From Alishewanella agri BL06 (GTDB lineage: Bacteria > Pseudomonadota > Gammaproteobacteria > Enterobacterales > Alteromonadaceae), in the NCBI RefSeq assembly GCF_000272005.1, contig NZ_AKKU01000020.1, forward strand, positions 1 through 63,352: a DNA stretch of 63,352 bases, in the 5' to 3' direction. Under the pieces are notes generated by a model. It was given only the letters and a program-made list of their open reading frames with translations, was not told where the DNA came from and ran no database searches. This document shows positions 1 through 9,414 of the stretch, in pieces. Both the position numbers and the translations under genes were made by a program. The number at the start of each line of letters is the position of its first letter. Position 1 is the first letter of the stretch.

Positions 1-1
1 C

Positions 2-514
2 TGGTTTCAAGATGAAGCGAGAATTGGTCAACAAAATACGACTACCCGTTTATGGGCTAAAACCGGCTCGCGTCCCCGCGCGGTGAGGCAACAACAATTT
101 GAGTATGCGCATCTTTTCGGTGCCATTTGCCCTGCAACCGGCGCAACGGAAGCCTTGATAGTTCCCTTTCTGAGCAAAGACGTGATGAAAAAGCACTTAG
201 CGCAAATTTCAGTGGTAACGGCAACAGACCGATTTGCAGTTGTCGTGATGGATGGCGCAGGTTGGCATACCGAAGATATTGCCGATGACTTCGATAATCT
301 GGCGATTTTAAAACTGCCACCGTATTCACCAGAACTCAATCCGATAGAGCAGGTGTGGAGTTGGCTGCGGCAACATCATTTAGCAAACCGTTGTTTTGAA
401 AACTACGAGGCCATTGTGGATGCGTGTAGCGAAGCCTGGAACAGTTTTATCAGCGATACCGCTCGGGTGATCAAGATGTGCTCAAGAGACTGGGCGGTAT
501 TGAACAAACTTTAA
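2..514 (+). CDS. IS630-family transposase, 5' end cut by window edge
   Basis: The reading frame is open from base 2, so the N-terminus lies outside the window. The first visible residues are WFQDEARIGQ, followed by VVVMDGAGWH and LPPYSPELNPIEQVW. These are the three acidic motifs (D, D, E) of the IS630/Tc1-mariner DDE superfamily, in the right order and spacing, so the catalytic core is intact. An internal ATG at 83 would give a 143-residue protein lacking the first catalytic Asp, so it is not the true start. The product would cut and rejoin its own element at TA dinucleotides. The N-terminal helix-turn-helix region is missing only because the sequence starts here, which fits a contig broken at a multicopy element. 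The gene ends 15 bp from the stop codon of its neighbour. Confidence 0.9.
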   Translation, partial: WFQDEARIGQQNTTTRLWAKTGSRPRAVRQQQFEYAHLFGAICPATGATEALIVPFLSKDVMKKHLAQISVVTATDRFAVVVMDGAGWHTEDIADDFDNLAILKLPPYSPELNPIEQVWSWLRQHHLANRCFENYEAIVDACSEAWNSFISDTARVIKMCSRDWAVLNKL

Positions 515-529
515 GATGGAATGGTATAA

Positions 530-1321
530 CTATTTGCGGATCAAATTGCCATTAAGATCAAAGCTCCATTCGGCAGGGCCAAGCTCTGCGAGCAATGCCG
601 ATACCTCTGCTAATGGCCTGGCGGCGATAAATTGCTTTTGGGTATCAAGAAAGATCAGCCATTCACTGGCTTGTTTGGCGATATCCTGTTCATTAAATTG
701 GCTATGCATACCCATATAGACTGGCATTACGCTACGCCAGCCTTGTTCCAGCCGGAAGATGTAACGACTCTGATAGTCGGGGTGCAAAAAATTAGCCTGT
801 TCGATCGCATTGAGTTGGCTGCGATCAAATACTTTAGCAACAGCAACACTGCTGGACCGTTGTAAGTAACCGCGCAGTAGTTGTAGCTGTTTAGTATCAT
901 CTGCTTCGCTGCGGTTTTCCGTGAGACTGCGTGCCATTGGCTCGGCGATCTCCAATGCAAACAACTGTAATTCGTAATAGTCCAGATTCTCACGAAAACG
1001 GATAAATTCGTCGCAGTTACCTGCTTCAAGAGGATCTCTAGGCTGTAGGCGTTGCCAGTCACCGGCTTGTTGGCTGGCGAACAGGAAATCCTGATATGGC
1101 AGCTGCAGCTTGGCCTCGATCGCCGAGCGTAACAGCTGCAAATCCGGTAAACCGGCCTGACGGTAGTCACGTTGTGATTGGCATGCTTCATATTGCACGC
1201 TTAGTACACTATGAGCTTGCTGCGCTGCCAAGGCGGCCTGGAGCAGGCTGCGCTCGGACTGGCTAAGGTGTTCCAGGCTTGGTTGGCTGGTGGCAAGTAA
1301 TAACGATAACAGACTAAGCAT
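530..1321 (-). CDS. Protein of unknown function, possibly exported
   Basis: I do not recognise this 263-residue protein. The first 12 or so residues are hydrophobic (MLSLLSLLLATS), which could be a short signal peptide or an anchor. The rest is a soluble, mostly helical-looking sequence rich in Gln, Leu and Glu, without Cys clusters or catalytic motifs I can name. It lies 66 bp downstream of tmcA on the same strand and may be the last gene of a uvrD-tmcA transcription unit. Its TAG stop at 530-532 is almost touching the IS630 element, so the C-terminus (NLIRK) could have been altered by that insertion. Comparison with an uninterrupted homolog would show whether the end is native. Confidence 0.6.
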   Translation of the reverse strand: MLSLLSLLLATSQPSLEHLSQSERSLLQAALAAQQAHSVLSVQYEACQSQRDYRQAGLPDLQLLRSAIEAKLQLPYQDFLFASQQAGDWQRLQPRDPLEAGNCDEFIRFRENLDYYELQLFALEIAEPMARSLTENRSEADDTKQLQLLRGYLQRSSSVAVAKVFDRSQLNAIEQANFLHPDYQSRYIFRLEQGWRSVMPVYMGMHSQFNEQDIAKQASEWLIFLDTQKQFIAARPLAEVSALLAELGPAEWSFDLNGNLIRK

Positions 1322-1387
1322 AAGGGCTCCGCAAATTTTCCTGACTGTACCAGCTTTCGGCAGCCAGCCCCACTATTTCTGCGCTGT

Positions 1388-3463
1388 TTAATGATGTTTG
1401 GCGACGCTTTGCTGCATCAGTTTAATAATGGCGGCTTTACCGGCGAGTTGAAAACGCCTGGCAAGCAGTGACCAGGGCTGTCTTTGCCAGCAGCGGGCGA
1501 TAAAGACAGCAGTTGCCAGCGGATCTAACTGTAACCGGTACTGGTTAAACCAATAGACCAGCAAGGTTGAAACCAGTTCATAAGGTCGTTGCCCGTTGGC
1601 AAACAAGCTAAGTTGCTGCAGCTCGGCAGGGCTAAGGATACGCAGTGGCGGTTTAATTAGCTGCAGCAGTAAAGCGGGCTGCAGATCCGACGGGTATTCG
1701 CTGAGTTCCAGATACAGTCGCTGCGAAAAATGTTCCGCCAGATGGCTAACAATATCCTCATCACCTTTTAAGGCTTTACATACCAGTACCGAGGGTTCGG
1801 CGCTGGCTTTATCCAGTTGTTGACCGAGGCGGATTGGCAAAAAAGCATTGCGCTGCCAAAAACCTAATAAGCTCGGCGTGGCGCCAAAGCTACTACCAAG
1901 ATAATGATAACCACGGCGGCTAAGTTCATAACTGACCAATTGCAGTAGCTGGCTACCCAGCCCTAGCTGTTGTAAGCCGGGCACTATGGCGATGCGCATA
2001 ATGCGCGCCAGTTTTAGGCACGCCAATCCGGGCTCGGCAAGATGAAAGGCCAGACTTTGCGCCAGCAGATGCCCCTGTACCCGCCGCTTGCCCTGATAGA
2101 TCTGCTCTGCCAGTTCGGCGCTAAACTCGCCTTCGCTGCTAAGCAACATACAGCCAAGTAATTGGCCGTTTTGCTCCAGGGTATACACTGCGAGAGCAGC
2201 ATTTTCTATTAACGCCAGTAAATCTTTAACCTGGGTTTGATAGTGGGCAAAGCTGAGCAAGGCAAAGACCTGCTGCAGCTTTTCCGGCTCAGCCAGCCAG
2301 TCGTGATGTTGATAATGCTTTAACAGCACAGCTTGAGTACTGTCGTATGCGGGTTCGGGCAAGTCCAGTTTTAGCAGAAAGCTGTGCCGGATTAACTGTT
2401 CCAGCGGATCCTGTGCTTGATAGCGGATTGGCTCGGTTAAGCGTAGCTGCCGCCAGTCAGGACATTGTTGCGCTAAATAAGGCTGAAACCTTAACTGAAA
2501 ACCCCGGCCTGTGCCTTCGTAACCATGCTCGGTGCTGGCAAACACCAAGCGACTATAGTGATTAACCAGCTGTTGTAATTGCGGGGCCGGCAGGGCTGCC
2601 GCTTCATCCACCAGCACCAGATCAGCGACTGGCAGCTCAGCCAATAACTGGTCAATCGCGATAAACTGCAGTGCTTTTTGTTGCGCTTGCTGGACCTGAC
2701 TGGCGAAGTGCGCAAGGGCAACACTGGCCTGAAGCTTGGAGGGGGCCGTGATCAGGATGCGTTGTTTACCCTGCTTAGCCAGCTCTGCTGCGGCCAGCCC
2801 CAGCGCAGCCGACTTACCACAGCCGCGATCGGCAGTTAATACCAGCGGGCGACGGCGATGGCCTGTTACTACTTTTACAATAGCCGCCACGGCTGTCTGC
2901 TGCCCGGCAGTTTTAAAAGGCGGCTGGCACTCAGCCGCCACAGCTAGCGGGGGAAAAATGGGTTGTTGCAGGATTTGAATATCGCCATCCGCTGTAAGTT
3001 GGGCGTGCAACAGATTGGCTTGTTGCAAAGTATTGCGCCAAAAAGCAGTAAAGCCTTGCGCGCCGGCCGGCGGGGTCAGTGGGTAGGATAATAACGGCTG
3101 ATGGTCCGGATTGGGCTGCGCCAGCCAGCCATCGGTTGGCGGTGTCAGCAGCAGCCACAAGCCACCGGCTTTTAAGGCGCCACTGGCGGCGGCGATCTGA
3201 TCGCCGTTAAAGCCGCTACAGGCGTTAATTACCAACCAGTCACATTCGGTACCCAGCAACTGATGCGCTTTCGCCTGCTTAAGCGCTGTGCACTGCTCCG
3301 GAGCCTCACTCCCCAGCCACCAACAATGCTCTGGCGCAAACTGCGCCAGCATTTGGTTGGCAAGGTGCAATAAGGCGGCAGGCTCACCTTGCAGCCATAC
3401 TGGCAGCCGTACCCGCTGTGCAGCGGCCTGCTGTAATAACTGGCCGAGCTGCTGCAGTCGCAT
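1388..3463 (-). CDS. tmcA: tRNA(Met) cytidine acetyltransferase TmcA
   Basis: TmcA acetylates N4 of the wobble cytidine (C34) of elongator tRNA(Met) in the cytoplasm, using acetyl-CoA and ATP. The 691-residue protein has the family layout. An N-terminal DUF1726-type region is followed by an RNA-helicase-like ATPase with a Walker A at about 210-218 (TADRGCGKS) and a DEAA Walker B at about 286-289. A GNAT acetyltransferase domain comes next (about 420-560), containing RIMRIAIVPGLQQLGLGSQLL, and then a tRNA-binding tail. Length matches the family (about 670 residues in E. coli). The ATG abuts the uvrD stop with no spacer, so it is probably translated from the uvrD mRNA. Confidence 0.95.
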   Translation of the reverse strand: MRLQQLGQLLQQAAAQRVRLPVWLQGEPAALLHLANQMLAQFAPEHCWWLGSEAPEQCTALKQAKAHQLLGTECDWLVINACSGFNGDQIAAASGALKAGGLWLLLTPPTDGWLAQPNPDHQPLLSYPLTPPAGAQGFTAFWRNTLQQANLLHAQLTADGDIQILQQPIFPPLAVAAECQPPFKTAGQQTAVAAIVKVVTGHRRRPLVLTADRGCGKSAALGLAAAELAKQGKQRILITAPSKLQASVALAHFASQVQQAQQKALQFIAIDQLLAELPVADLVLVDEAAALPAPQLQQLVNHYSRLVFASTEHGYEGTGRGFQLRFQPYLAQQCPDWRQLRLTEPIRYQAQDPLEQLIRHSFLLKLDLPEPAYDSTQAVLLKHYQHHDWLAEPEKLQQVFALLSFAHYQTQVKDLLALIENAALAVYTLEQNGQLLGCMLLSSEGEFSAELAEQIYQGKRRVQGHLLAQSLAFHLAEPGLACLKLARIMRIAIVPGLQQLGLGSQLLQLVSYELSRRGYHYLGSSFGATPSLLGFWQRNAFLPIRLGQQLDKASAEPSVLVCKALKGDEDIVSHLAEHFSQRLYLELSEYPSDLQPALLLQLIKPPLRILSPAELQQLSLFANGQRPYELVSTLLVYWFNQYRLQLDPLATAVFIARCWQRQPWSLLARRFQLAGKAAIIKLMQQSVAKHH

Positions 3464-5632
3464 TTAGATTGCTTCCAGCCGGGCGTATGCGGTCATCAGC
3501 CATTTACTGCCCAACTGATCAAAGTTGACCTGAATGCGCGATTGCGGGCCGCTGCCTTCGTAATTAAGGACAGTGCCTTCGCCAAACTTTTCATGCAGCA
3601 CCCGTTGCCCGAGCTTAAAGCCGGTGTTTTCAAAGGCGCTATGACTGGCGGCACCGCTAAAGCGGTTATTAACCAGCGGCCGGCTAACCTGTGTGGTTAA
3701 ACGGATTTCTTCGACACACTCGGCCGGTAGCTCGCGTAAAAAGCGCGACGGTTTCGGATATTGCTCCTGGCCGTATAAACGGCGGCTTTGGGCATGGCAT
3801 AAATACAACTTTTGCATGGCGCGGGTCATGCCGACATAACAGAGGCGCCGCTCTTCCTCCAGCCTTACCGGATCATCACCGCTTTGCTGGCTGGGGAACA
3901 GCCCTTCCTCGAGGCCACACACAAATACTAATGGGAACTCCAGGCCTTTGGCGGTGTGCAATGTCATCAGCTGTACGGCATCGGAATGCTCTTCTGCCTG
4001 ATATTCACCCGCTTCCAGCGCCGCCTGAGATAAAAACGCCGACAGCGGGCTCATTTCTTCCAGCAGTGGGCTGTCGAAGTTCTGGCAGGCGGTGATCAGC
4101 TCGTTTAAGTTTTCAATCCGGGTTTGGGCTTTCTCGCCTTTTTCCGCCAGATACATGGCATAGAGCCCGGATTGTTTGATCACATGTTCGGCCTGCTCAT
4201 GCAGTGGCAGCTCGGTCAGCTCAGCATCCAATTGGCCAATTAACTGCATAAATTGCGCGATGGCATTCGCCGCACGGCCACTAAGCTGCTTTTGCTGCAA
4301 CAGTTGCTCTAATGCCTGCCACAGCGTCTGCCCCTGCGCGCGCGCTTGCTGCCGTACTTTATCCAGGGTGGTATCACCGATACCGCGGGCCGGCGTATTG
4401 ATAATCCGCTCCAGCGCCGCGTCATCCTGACGGTTGTTAATGAGCCGCAGATAAGACAGCGCATCTTTAATTTCCTGTCGTTCATAGAAGCGCAGGCCGC
4501 CATAGATGCGATAATGTAAACCATCCTGAATTAACGCCTCTTCCAACACCCGTGACTGGGCGTTATTACGATACAGAATGGCGGTATCGGTGAGCGGATT
4601 ACCCTTGTTATGCCAGTCGCGGATACGGCTGACAATAAAGCGGGCTTCATCCAGTTCGTTAAAGGCGGTATACAGCGAAATACTTTCGCCTTCGCTACCG
4701 TCGGTCCACAGATCTTTGCCAAGCCGGCTTTGGTTATTGCTGATCACCGCATTGGCAGCTTTCAAAATTGTTGCAGTGGAGCGGTAGTTTTGCTCCAGGC
4801 GGATGGTATCCGCCCCGTCAAAATCTTTTAAAAACTGCTGGATATTTTCAACGCGGGCACCGCGCCAACCGTAGATCGACTGATCATCGTCACCGACAAT
4901 CATTACCTTAGCGCTGCTGCCGGCCAGCAATCGCAGCCACTGGTATTGAATGGCGTTGGTATCCTGAAACTCATCGACCAGAATATGGCGGAAACGCTGC
5001 TGATAGTGACCGCGCACCTCGGAATTCTGCTTTAACAGTTCAAAGCTGCGCAGCAAGATTTCGGCAAAATCGACCAGACCGGCGCGATCACACATTTCCT
5101 GATACGCGGCATAGATCTTAATCATTTGCGCCAGGCTGTAATCACCACCGGCGTCCAGCATACCCGGGCGTTGGCCTTCATCTTTACGCGCATTGATAAA
5201 CCACTGCAGCTGTTTGGCTGGCCAGTGCTTTTCATCCAGATTCAGCGCTTTTAATACCCGCTTCACCAGCCTTAACTGGTCGTCAGAATCGATGATCTGA
5301 AAGCCCTGCGGTAAACCGGCTTCCTGATAATGGGCGCGCAGCATACGGTGTGACAGGCCATGAAAGGTGCCCATCCACAGATTATTCAGGCTGACGCCAA
5401 TGGTGCTTTCAATCCGGGCGCGCATTTCCTGCGCCGCTTTATTGGTAAAGGTGACGGCCAGCAAACTGTAGGGCGCAACCCGCTCTACCTGCATTAACCA
5501 GGCTAAGCGATGCACCAGCACCCGGGTTTTACCACTACCGGCTCCGGCCAGTACCAGCATATGTTGCGGGGGTGCCGCTACCGCATCGCGTTGTTTATCA
5601 TTTAGCCCGTCCAGCAGGTAAGAAACATCCAT
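3464..5632 (-). CDS. uvrD: DNA helicase II, UvrD
   Basis: UvrD is a superfamily 1A 3'-5' helicase for nucleotide excision repair, mismatch repair and clearing of RecA or RNA polymerase from DNA. All SF1 motifs are visible in the 722-residue product. They are Walker A AGAGSGKT (about 29-36), motif Ia with FTNKAAQEMR, DEFQDTN (motif II), GDDDQSIYGWRGA (III), LEQNYRST (IV), TLHTAKGLEFPLVF (V) and EEERRLCYVGMTRA (VI). The C-terminal RVLHEKFGEGTV segment is the Tudor-like tail that contacts RNA polymerase. Length and tail separate it from Rep. I saw no CTG-N10-CAG LexA box upstream. tmcA follows immediately. Confidence 0.96.
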   Translation of the reverse strand: MDVSYLLDGLNDKQRDAVAAPPQHMLVLAGAGSGKTRVLVHRLAWLMQVERVAPYSLLAVTFTNKAAQEMRARIESTIGVSLNNLWMGTFHGLSHRMLRAHYQEAGLPQGFQIIDSDDQLRLVKRVLKALNLDEKHWPAKQLQWFINARKDEGQRPGMLDAGGDYSLAQMIKIYAAYQEMCDRAGLVDFAEILLRSFELLKQNSEVRGHYQQRFRHILVDEFQDTNAIQYQWLRLLAGSSAKVMIVGDDDQSIYGWRGARVENIQQFLKDFDGADTIRLEQNYRSTATILKAANAVISNNQSRLGKDLWTDGSEGESISLYTAFNELDEARFIVSRIRDWHNKGNPLTDTAILYRNNAQSRVLEEALIQDGLHYRIYGGLRFYERQEIKDALSYLRLINNRQDDAALERIINTPARGIGDTTLDKVRQQARAQGQTLWQALEQLLQQKQLSGRAANAIAQFMQLIGQLDAELTELPLHEQAEHVIKQSGLYAMYLAEKGEKAQTRIENLNELITACQNFDSPLLEEMSPLSAFLSQAALEAGEYQAEEHSDAVQLMTLHTAKGLEFPLVFVCGLEEGLFPSQQSGDDPVRLEEERRLCYVGMTRAMQKLYLCHAQSRRLYGQEQYPKPSRFLRELPAECVEEIRLTTQVSRPLVNNRFSGAASHSAFENTGFKLGQRVLHEKFGEGTVLNYEGSGPQSRIQVNFDQLGSKWLMTAYARLEAI

Positions 5633-5915
5633 TAGTTGGCCTCGTTTACTTAGTATCGGGGCATTATAACAGCCAGCAGCGGGGCGCCAAGTCAGAGGGG
5701 GTGATTTAGTGGATAAATAACCAGTTGCTACCTCCTGACATGTATTGGAAAGCCTTTATTTAGGCAGGGTAGTGGTGCACAAATCATGCGCCTTGAGAGG
5801 GTGGTATTTATATGATAGGTTCAAGTTGTTAATTTTTGGGCAAATAAAGAATAGAAACACCTTGTTGTGTTGGCCAACTAAAATGGTACGCATGGAAATT
5901 TAAGGGAGTAAATTA
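5633..5915. other. 283-bp intergenic stretch, divergent promoter region
   Basis: This lies between the divergently transcribed uvrD and a small membrane-protein gene, so it must hold both promoters. It is AT-rich in its right half. I see no ORF with a plausible start, no tRNA-like fold and no strong terminator. A search by eye for a LexA box (CTG-N10-CAG) found none. Confidence 0.4.
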
Positions 5916-6299
5916 ATGCAAGGTTTAAATGGATGGCAGAGAATCTATATTGTCATCGTTGTTAGTTGGCTAAGTTATCTGGCTTATATCGCATATTCCC
6001 AGTTTACTGTGGCCGAGAGCAGAATTGCTGAATTACAAGCAGCTGTAGAGCGTTATCAAAACCATCAGGAAGATACAACAGTCTTAGCAAATGGCAGTGT
6101 TATAACGCACCATCTTTCAGGCCCAGGCCCTGAACAATGGCTCGCTAACTACCAAGCGCAACTTACACAAGTTACCGAGGCTAAGCGACAAAACCTGATT
6201 TTTATTTTGGTATTAGCGACACTACCACCGCTATTAATCTATCTGATACTCAGTTGGATTGTGGCCGGCTTTCGTCAACATAAACCGCGTGCTAGCTAG
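5916..6299 (+). CDS. Small inner-membrane protein with two membrane segments, function unknown
   Basis: This 127-residue protein has an N-terminal membrane helix (about residues 8-29) and a C-terminal one (about 92-118). Between them is a hydrophilic, partly coiled-coil-like stretch rich in Gln, Glu and Ala that would sit in the periplasm or cytoplasm. AAGGGAG is well placed before the ATG. It is the only plus-strand gene within the uvrD-to-lptM block, and its last 8 bases overlap the 3' end of yigB tail to tail. I do not recognise a family. The open frame, the ribosome-binding site and the fully accounted-for flanks support it as a real gene. Confidence 0.7.
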   Translation: MQGLNGWQRIYIVIVVSWLSYLAYIAYSQFTVAESRIAELQAAVERYQNHQEDTTVLANGSVITHHLSGPGPEQWLANYQAQLTQVTEAKRQNLIFILVLATLPPLLIYLILSWIVAGFRQHKPRAS

Positions 6300-6999
6300 C
6301 ATCCAGAAGGGCGGCAAGCTGTGCCAGCTCGGTCAGGCGCAGATGTGGCAGGATAGTTACCGGCTGCTGCAGGTGATCCAACCAGGCAGCCTGGCAACCG
6401 GCATTTAGCGCGCCCATCACATCGGCACGGTGGCTGTCGCCGATATGCATAATATGCTGTGGCGCGGCCTGTAACCGGCTGGCGGCGGTAAGAAATAAAT
6501 CGGCGTAGGGTTTCATCCGGCCATCCGGGCCGGCTTGCAGACTAAACTCAAATAAATCGCCCAAGCCCATTTTCTGAATACAGGCATTGCCATTGGTGAT
6601 TGCAATCAGTTGATAACGGCTGGCTAGCGCCGTTAGCAGCGCTTTGACTTCTGGCTTGATCTTGATATTGGTACGTTCCTGCCAAAAAGCGGTATAAGCC
6701 ACCTCGGCAATTTCGCCTGCCTCACACTGGCTTAATCCTAAACTGACTAAACCGGCTTCAATACCCAGTAGACGCCAACGGCCTAAATCATGGCGGATCT
6801 CCGGTGTGGCCTTGGCCAGTAAACGGCGCTGCTGCCACCAGAAATCACTGTTGTAACCGCGGGTAAGCGGGGCATGCTGTGCCAGACTTTGCAGCATGGC
6901 GGCTTCGGCGGCGGCAATCACCGGTTTGTTGTCGTACAGGGTATCGTCTAAATCGAAAGACAACACCGAAATAGGTTGTAAAGCTTTAAATAATTGCAT
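6292..6999 (-). CDS. yigB: HAD-family phosphatase YigB
   Basis: YigB-type HAD phosphatases dephosphorylate 5-amino-6-(5-phospho-D-ribitylamino)uracil in riboflavin synthesis, and some also act on other small phosphates. The 235-residue product shows the HAD motifs in order: SFDLDDTLYDN near residue 14 (nucleophile and acid Asp), AITNGN (motif II), a Lys in GRMKPYADLF (motif III) and HIGDSHRADVMGA (motif IV). Its ATG overlaps the xerC stop as TAATG, so it is translationally coupled to xerC, the same order as in E. coli. The pathway role is transferred from the E. coli gene; the HAD assignment is direct. Confidence 0.9.
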   Translation of the reverse strand: MQLFKALQPISVLSFDLDDTLYDNKPVIAAAEAAMLQSLAQHAPLTRGYNSDFWWQQRRLLAKATPEIRHDLGRWRLLGIEAGLVSLGLSQCEAGEIAEVAYTAFWQERTNIKIKPEVKALLTALASRYQLIAITNGNACIQKMGLGDLFEFSLQAGPDGRMKPYADLFLTAASRLQAAPQHIMHIGDSHRADVMGALNAGCQAAWLDHLQQPVTILPHLRLTELAQLAALLDAS

Positions 7000-7928
7000 T
7001 ATTTCTTCCTGGCCCTTGGATGGGCGCTATCATAAACCTTGGCCAGATGCTGAAAATCCAGGTGGGTATACACCTGGGTAGTGCTGAGATTGGCATGGCC
7101 TAATAGCTCTTGTACGCCGCGCAGGTCGCCACTGGATTGCAATAAGTGGCTGGCAAAAGAGTGACGTAGCATATGCGGATGTAACTGTTGCCCCAAGCCT
7201 TGTTGTTTAGCCCAGTGTAAAACCCGTTCTCTGACTTGGCGCGGTGAAATACGCTGCCGCTCGATACTTAAGAACAGTGCCTGTTGATCGGTGACTGGCG
7301 TATCTGCACCTAACAGCGCCGGGCGCTGCACCAGCCATTCGCGCAGCGCCGAGCGCGCCATCCGGCCAACTGGTAACTGGCGTTGCTTATTGCCCTTACC
7401 GGTAACCCGCACTAAGGCTTCGCTCAGTTGTAAATCCGGCAAATTCAGTGCAACCAGCTCGGTCAGCCGCAAGCCGGAAGAATAAAACAGCTCCAGCATC
7501 GCTTTATCGCGACAGGCCAGAATATCGTCGTGGCTGGCAAAGCTCAGCAACTGGCTGATTTGTTCAATTTCCAGCTGTTTGGGCAGGGTTTTGTCTGGTT
7601 TCGGCAGCTTGAGATAATCGGCCGGGTTCTGGCTTAGCCACTGCTGGCTGATAGCGTAGCGGTAAAAACTGCGCAGTGCTGAGGCCACCAGACTCAGTGA
7701 GCGGGCACTTAGGCCGCTTTTGCGGAAGCGTAAAAACTGTCGCTGCAATTGTTGTTCACTGAGCACAAACCAGCTGGCTGCGTCAGCATGCAGCGCAAGG
7801 CCCAGTTTTGTCAGTTGCTGCTGATAGCTGCTCAGCGTTTGCGGGCTATAGCCACGTTCGTGCTTCAGGTAGTTGAGAAACTGCTGCACCGGTTCAGCCC
7901 AGTGCAGCGGTAGCTCAGGCGTTGACAT
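6999..7928 (-). CDS. xerC: Tyrosine recombinase XerC
   Basis: XerC acts with XerD at the dif site to resolve chromosome dimers at division. The 309-residue protein has an N-terminal SAM-like core-binding domain (about 10-95) and a catalytic domain with the full tyrosine-recombinase set: R154 (SGLRLTE), K178 (GKGNKQR), H252 and R255 (HPHMLRHS), H278 (LLGHANLSTTQ) and nucleophile Y287 (VYTHLD). Length and context (between DUF484 and yigB, downstream of dapF) mark the chromosomal XerC rather than a phage or integron integrase. The start overlaps the end of the DUF484 gene by 14 bases. Confidence 0.96.
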   Translation of the reverse strand: MSTPELPLHWAEPVQQFLNYLKHERGYSPQTLSSYQQQLTKLGLALHADAASWFVLSEQQLQRQFLRFRKSGLSARSLSLVASALRSFYRYAISQQWLSQNPADYLKLPKPDKTLPKQLEIEQISQLLSFASHDDILACRDKAMLELFYSSGLRLTELVALNLPDLQLSEALVRVTGKGNKQRQLPVGRMARSALREWLVQRPALLGADTPVTDQQALFLSIERQRISPRQVRERVLHWAKQQGLGQQLHPHMLRHSFASHLLQSSGDLRGVQELLGHANLSTTQVYTHLDFQHLAKVYDSAHPRARKK

Positions 7929-8574
7929 AAGCAGGCAGCACCAGTGCCAGTAAGGTCACCAGGTGGCGCAGGAATAAGACATCCATCTCGGGCTGGAAAT
8001 GATCATCCAGCTCGCTGCCAAAGGCCAGGATCGCCAGTGGCGTGTCTTGCTGGTCAATCCGCAGCAAGGCCACTGAATGCACCTTGGCCGGGAAGATATC
8101 ATGCTGTTCTTCTTTATTCAGCCGGCCCAGATATACCGGCTGTTGTTGCAGACGACGGCTCAGCAGCAGCTGATAAGGGCTCAGATCAGCGCCTGGCTGC
8201 TCCAGCCCGAGCAAACGGCAATATTTCACCTGCGGCATAGCATCGGCAAAGGCCTGTAATGCCTGTTGCACATCAGTGAGACTCTTGGCCTGATGCACCG
8301 CGATATGCAAGGCATTTAACGCCAGAAAAATATGTTCGTTCTGGCGGGCTACCGACATTAAACGGGTAATATCTTCCTGTAACAGGTGGATTTTTTCGCG
8401 TTGCAGCTCCAGCTGGCGCTCGACCAGCGATACCGTGCCGCGCTGCTGATGCGGCAGACGTAACAATGGCAGCAGCTCCGGATAATGCTGGAAGAAGTCC
8501 GGGTGTTGTTGCAGATAATCAGCCACTACCGAAGCAGCAACCAGTTCCTGGCTTTTTATCAGGGTGTCGGTCAT
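7915..8574 (-). CDS. DUF484 family protein (GAF-like)
   Basis: This 219-residue protein belongs to the DUF484 family, usually encoded between dapF and xerC in gammaproteobacteria. The N-terminus has the family signature [18 protein letters not shown] coiled-coil stretch follows (about 45-75, [20 protein letters not shown]), and then a GAF-like domain. The biochemical role is not established. ATGA overlaps join it to dapF upstream and a 14-base overlap joins it to xerC, so it is firmly part of this operon. Confidence 0.88.
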   Translation of the reverse strand: MTDTLIKSQELVAASVVADYLQQHPDFFQHYPELLPLLRLPHQQRGTVSLVERQLELQREKIHLLQEDITRLMSVARQNEHIFLALNALHIAVHQAKSLTDVQQALQAFADAMPQVKYCRLLGLEQPGADLSPYQLLLSRRLQQQPVYLGRLNKEEQHDIFPAKVHSVALLRIDQQDTPLAILAFGSELDDHFQPEMDVLFLRHLVTLLALVLPAYVNA

Positions 8575-9401
8575 AACGTCAGTTGTCCATCAAAAACATG
8601 TTCAGCCGGGCCGGTCATTTTTACCGGTTGGCCAGGTCCATTCCAGCGGATCTGCAGGCTACCGCCCGGTAAATCCACCCGTACTTGTTGCGCGAGTTTC
8701 TTTTGTAACTGGCCAACCACCACTGCCGCGCAGGCACCGGTGCCACAGGCCAGCGTTTCGCCGGCTCCGCGCTCCCATACCCGCAGTTTAATATGCTGCG
8801 GATTGAGCACCTGCATAAAGCCGATATTGGCTTTTTCCGGAAATCGTTCGTGCAATTCCAGCTCCGGTCCCAGAGTGCGTACAGGCGCCGTATCGAGATC
8901 TGGCACGTCCAGCACCGCATGCGGATTACCCATCGACACCACACCGCAGAATACGGTTTGCTGTTCGCTCAGTAAAATATAGGTCGCTTCCTGCTTTTGT
9001 GCTTTAAAAGGCACCCGTGCTGGTTCCAGTTGTGGCACGCCCATATTGACGGTCACCTGACCATCCTGCTCGACATAAAGCGTGATCTTGCCAGACTTGG
9101 TGCTGACATTGATCTTGGTTTTATTGGTCAGGCCACGATAGCGCACAAATTTCGCAAAACAACGGGCACCATTGCCGCATTGCTCAACCTCGGAGCCGTC
9201 GGCGTTAAAAATGCGGTAGTGAAAGTCCAGGTCCGGATCATAAGGCGGCTCGACCATTAACAGCTGATCAAAACCAATACCGAAATTGCGATCGGCCAGC
9301 TGCTTGATCTGCTCCTTGGTCAGGAAAATGTTCTGGCTGACGGCATCTACCATCATAAAATCATTGCCCAGACCGTGCATCTTGCTGAAGTTAAGTAACA
9401 T
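8571..9401 (-). CDS. dapF: Diaminopimelate epimerase
   Basis: DapF converts LL- to meso-diaminopimelate, the peptidoglycan cross-linking residue and lysine precursor. The 276-residue product begins with the family MHGLGNDF motif. It carries both catalytic cysteines: C75 in [10 protein letters not shown] and C219 in [10 protein letters not shown] (C73 and C217 in E. coli). It sits directly after lysA, the next enzyme of the pathway, and is coupled to the DUF484 gene. No cofactor is needed by this family. Confidence 0.97.
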   Translation of the reverse strand: MLLNFSKMHGLGNDFMMVDAVSQNIFLTKEQIKQLADRNFGIGFDQLLMVEPPYDPDLDFHYRIFNADGSEVEQCGNGARCFAKFVRYRGLTNKTKINVSTKSGKITLYVEQDGQVTVNMGVPQLEPARVPFKAQKQEATYILLSEQQTVFCGVVSMGNPHAVLDVPDLDTAPVRTLGPELELHERFPEKANIGFMQVLNPQHIKLRVWERGAGETLACGTGACAAVVVGQLQKKLAQQVRVDLPGGSLQIRWNGPGQPVKMTGPAEHVFDGQLTL

Positions 9402-9414
9402 AGCGCCCTTAAGA

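Noticed and set aside
5633..5720. LexA box upstream of uvrD
   Set aside because: I found no CTG-N10-CAG pair in this stretch by eye.
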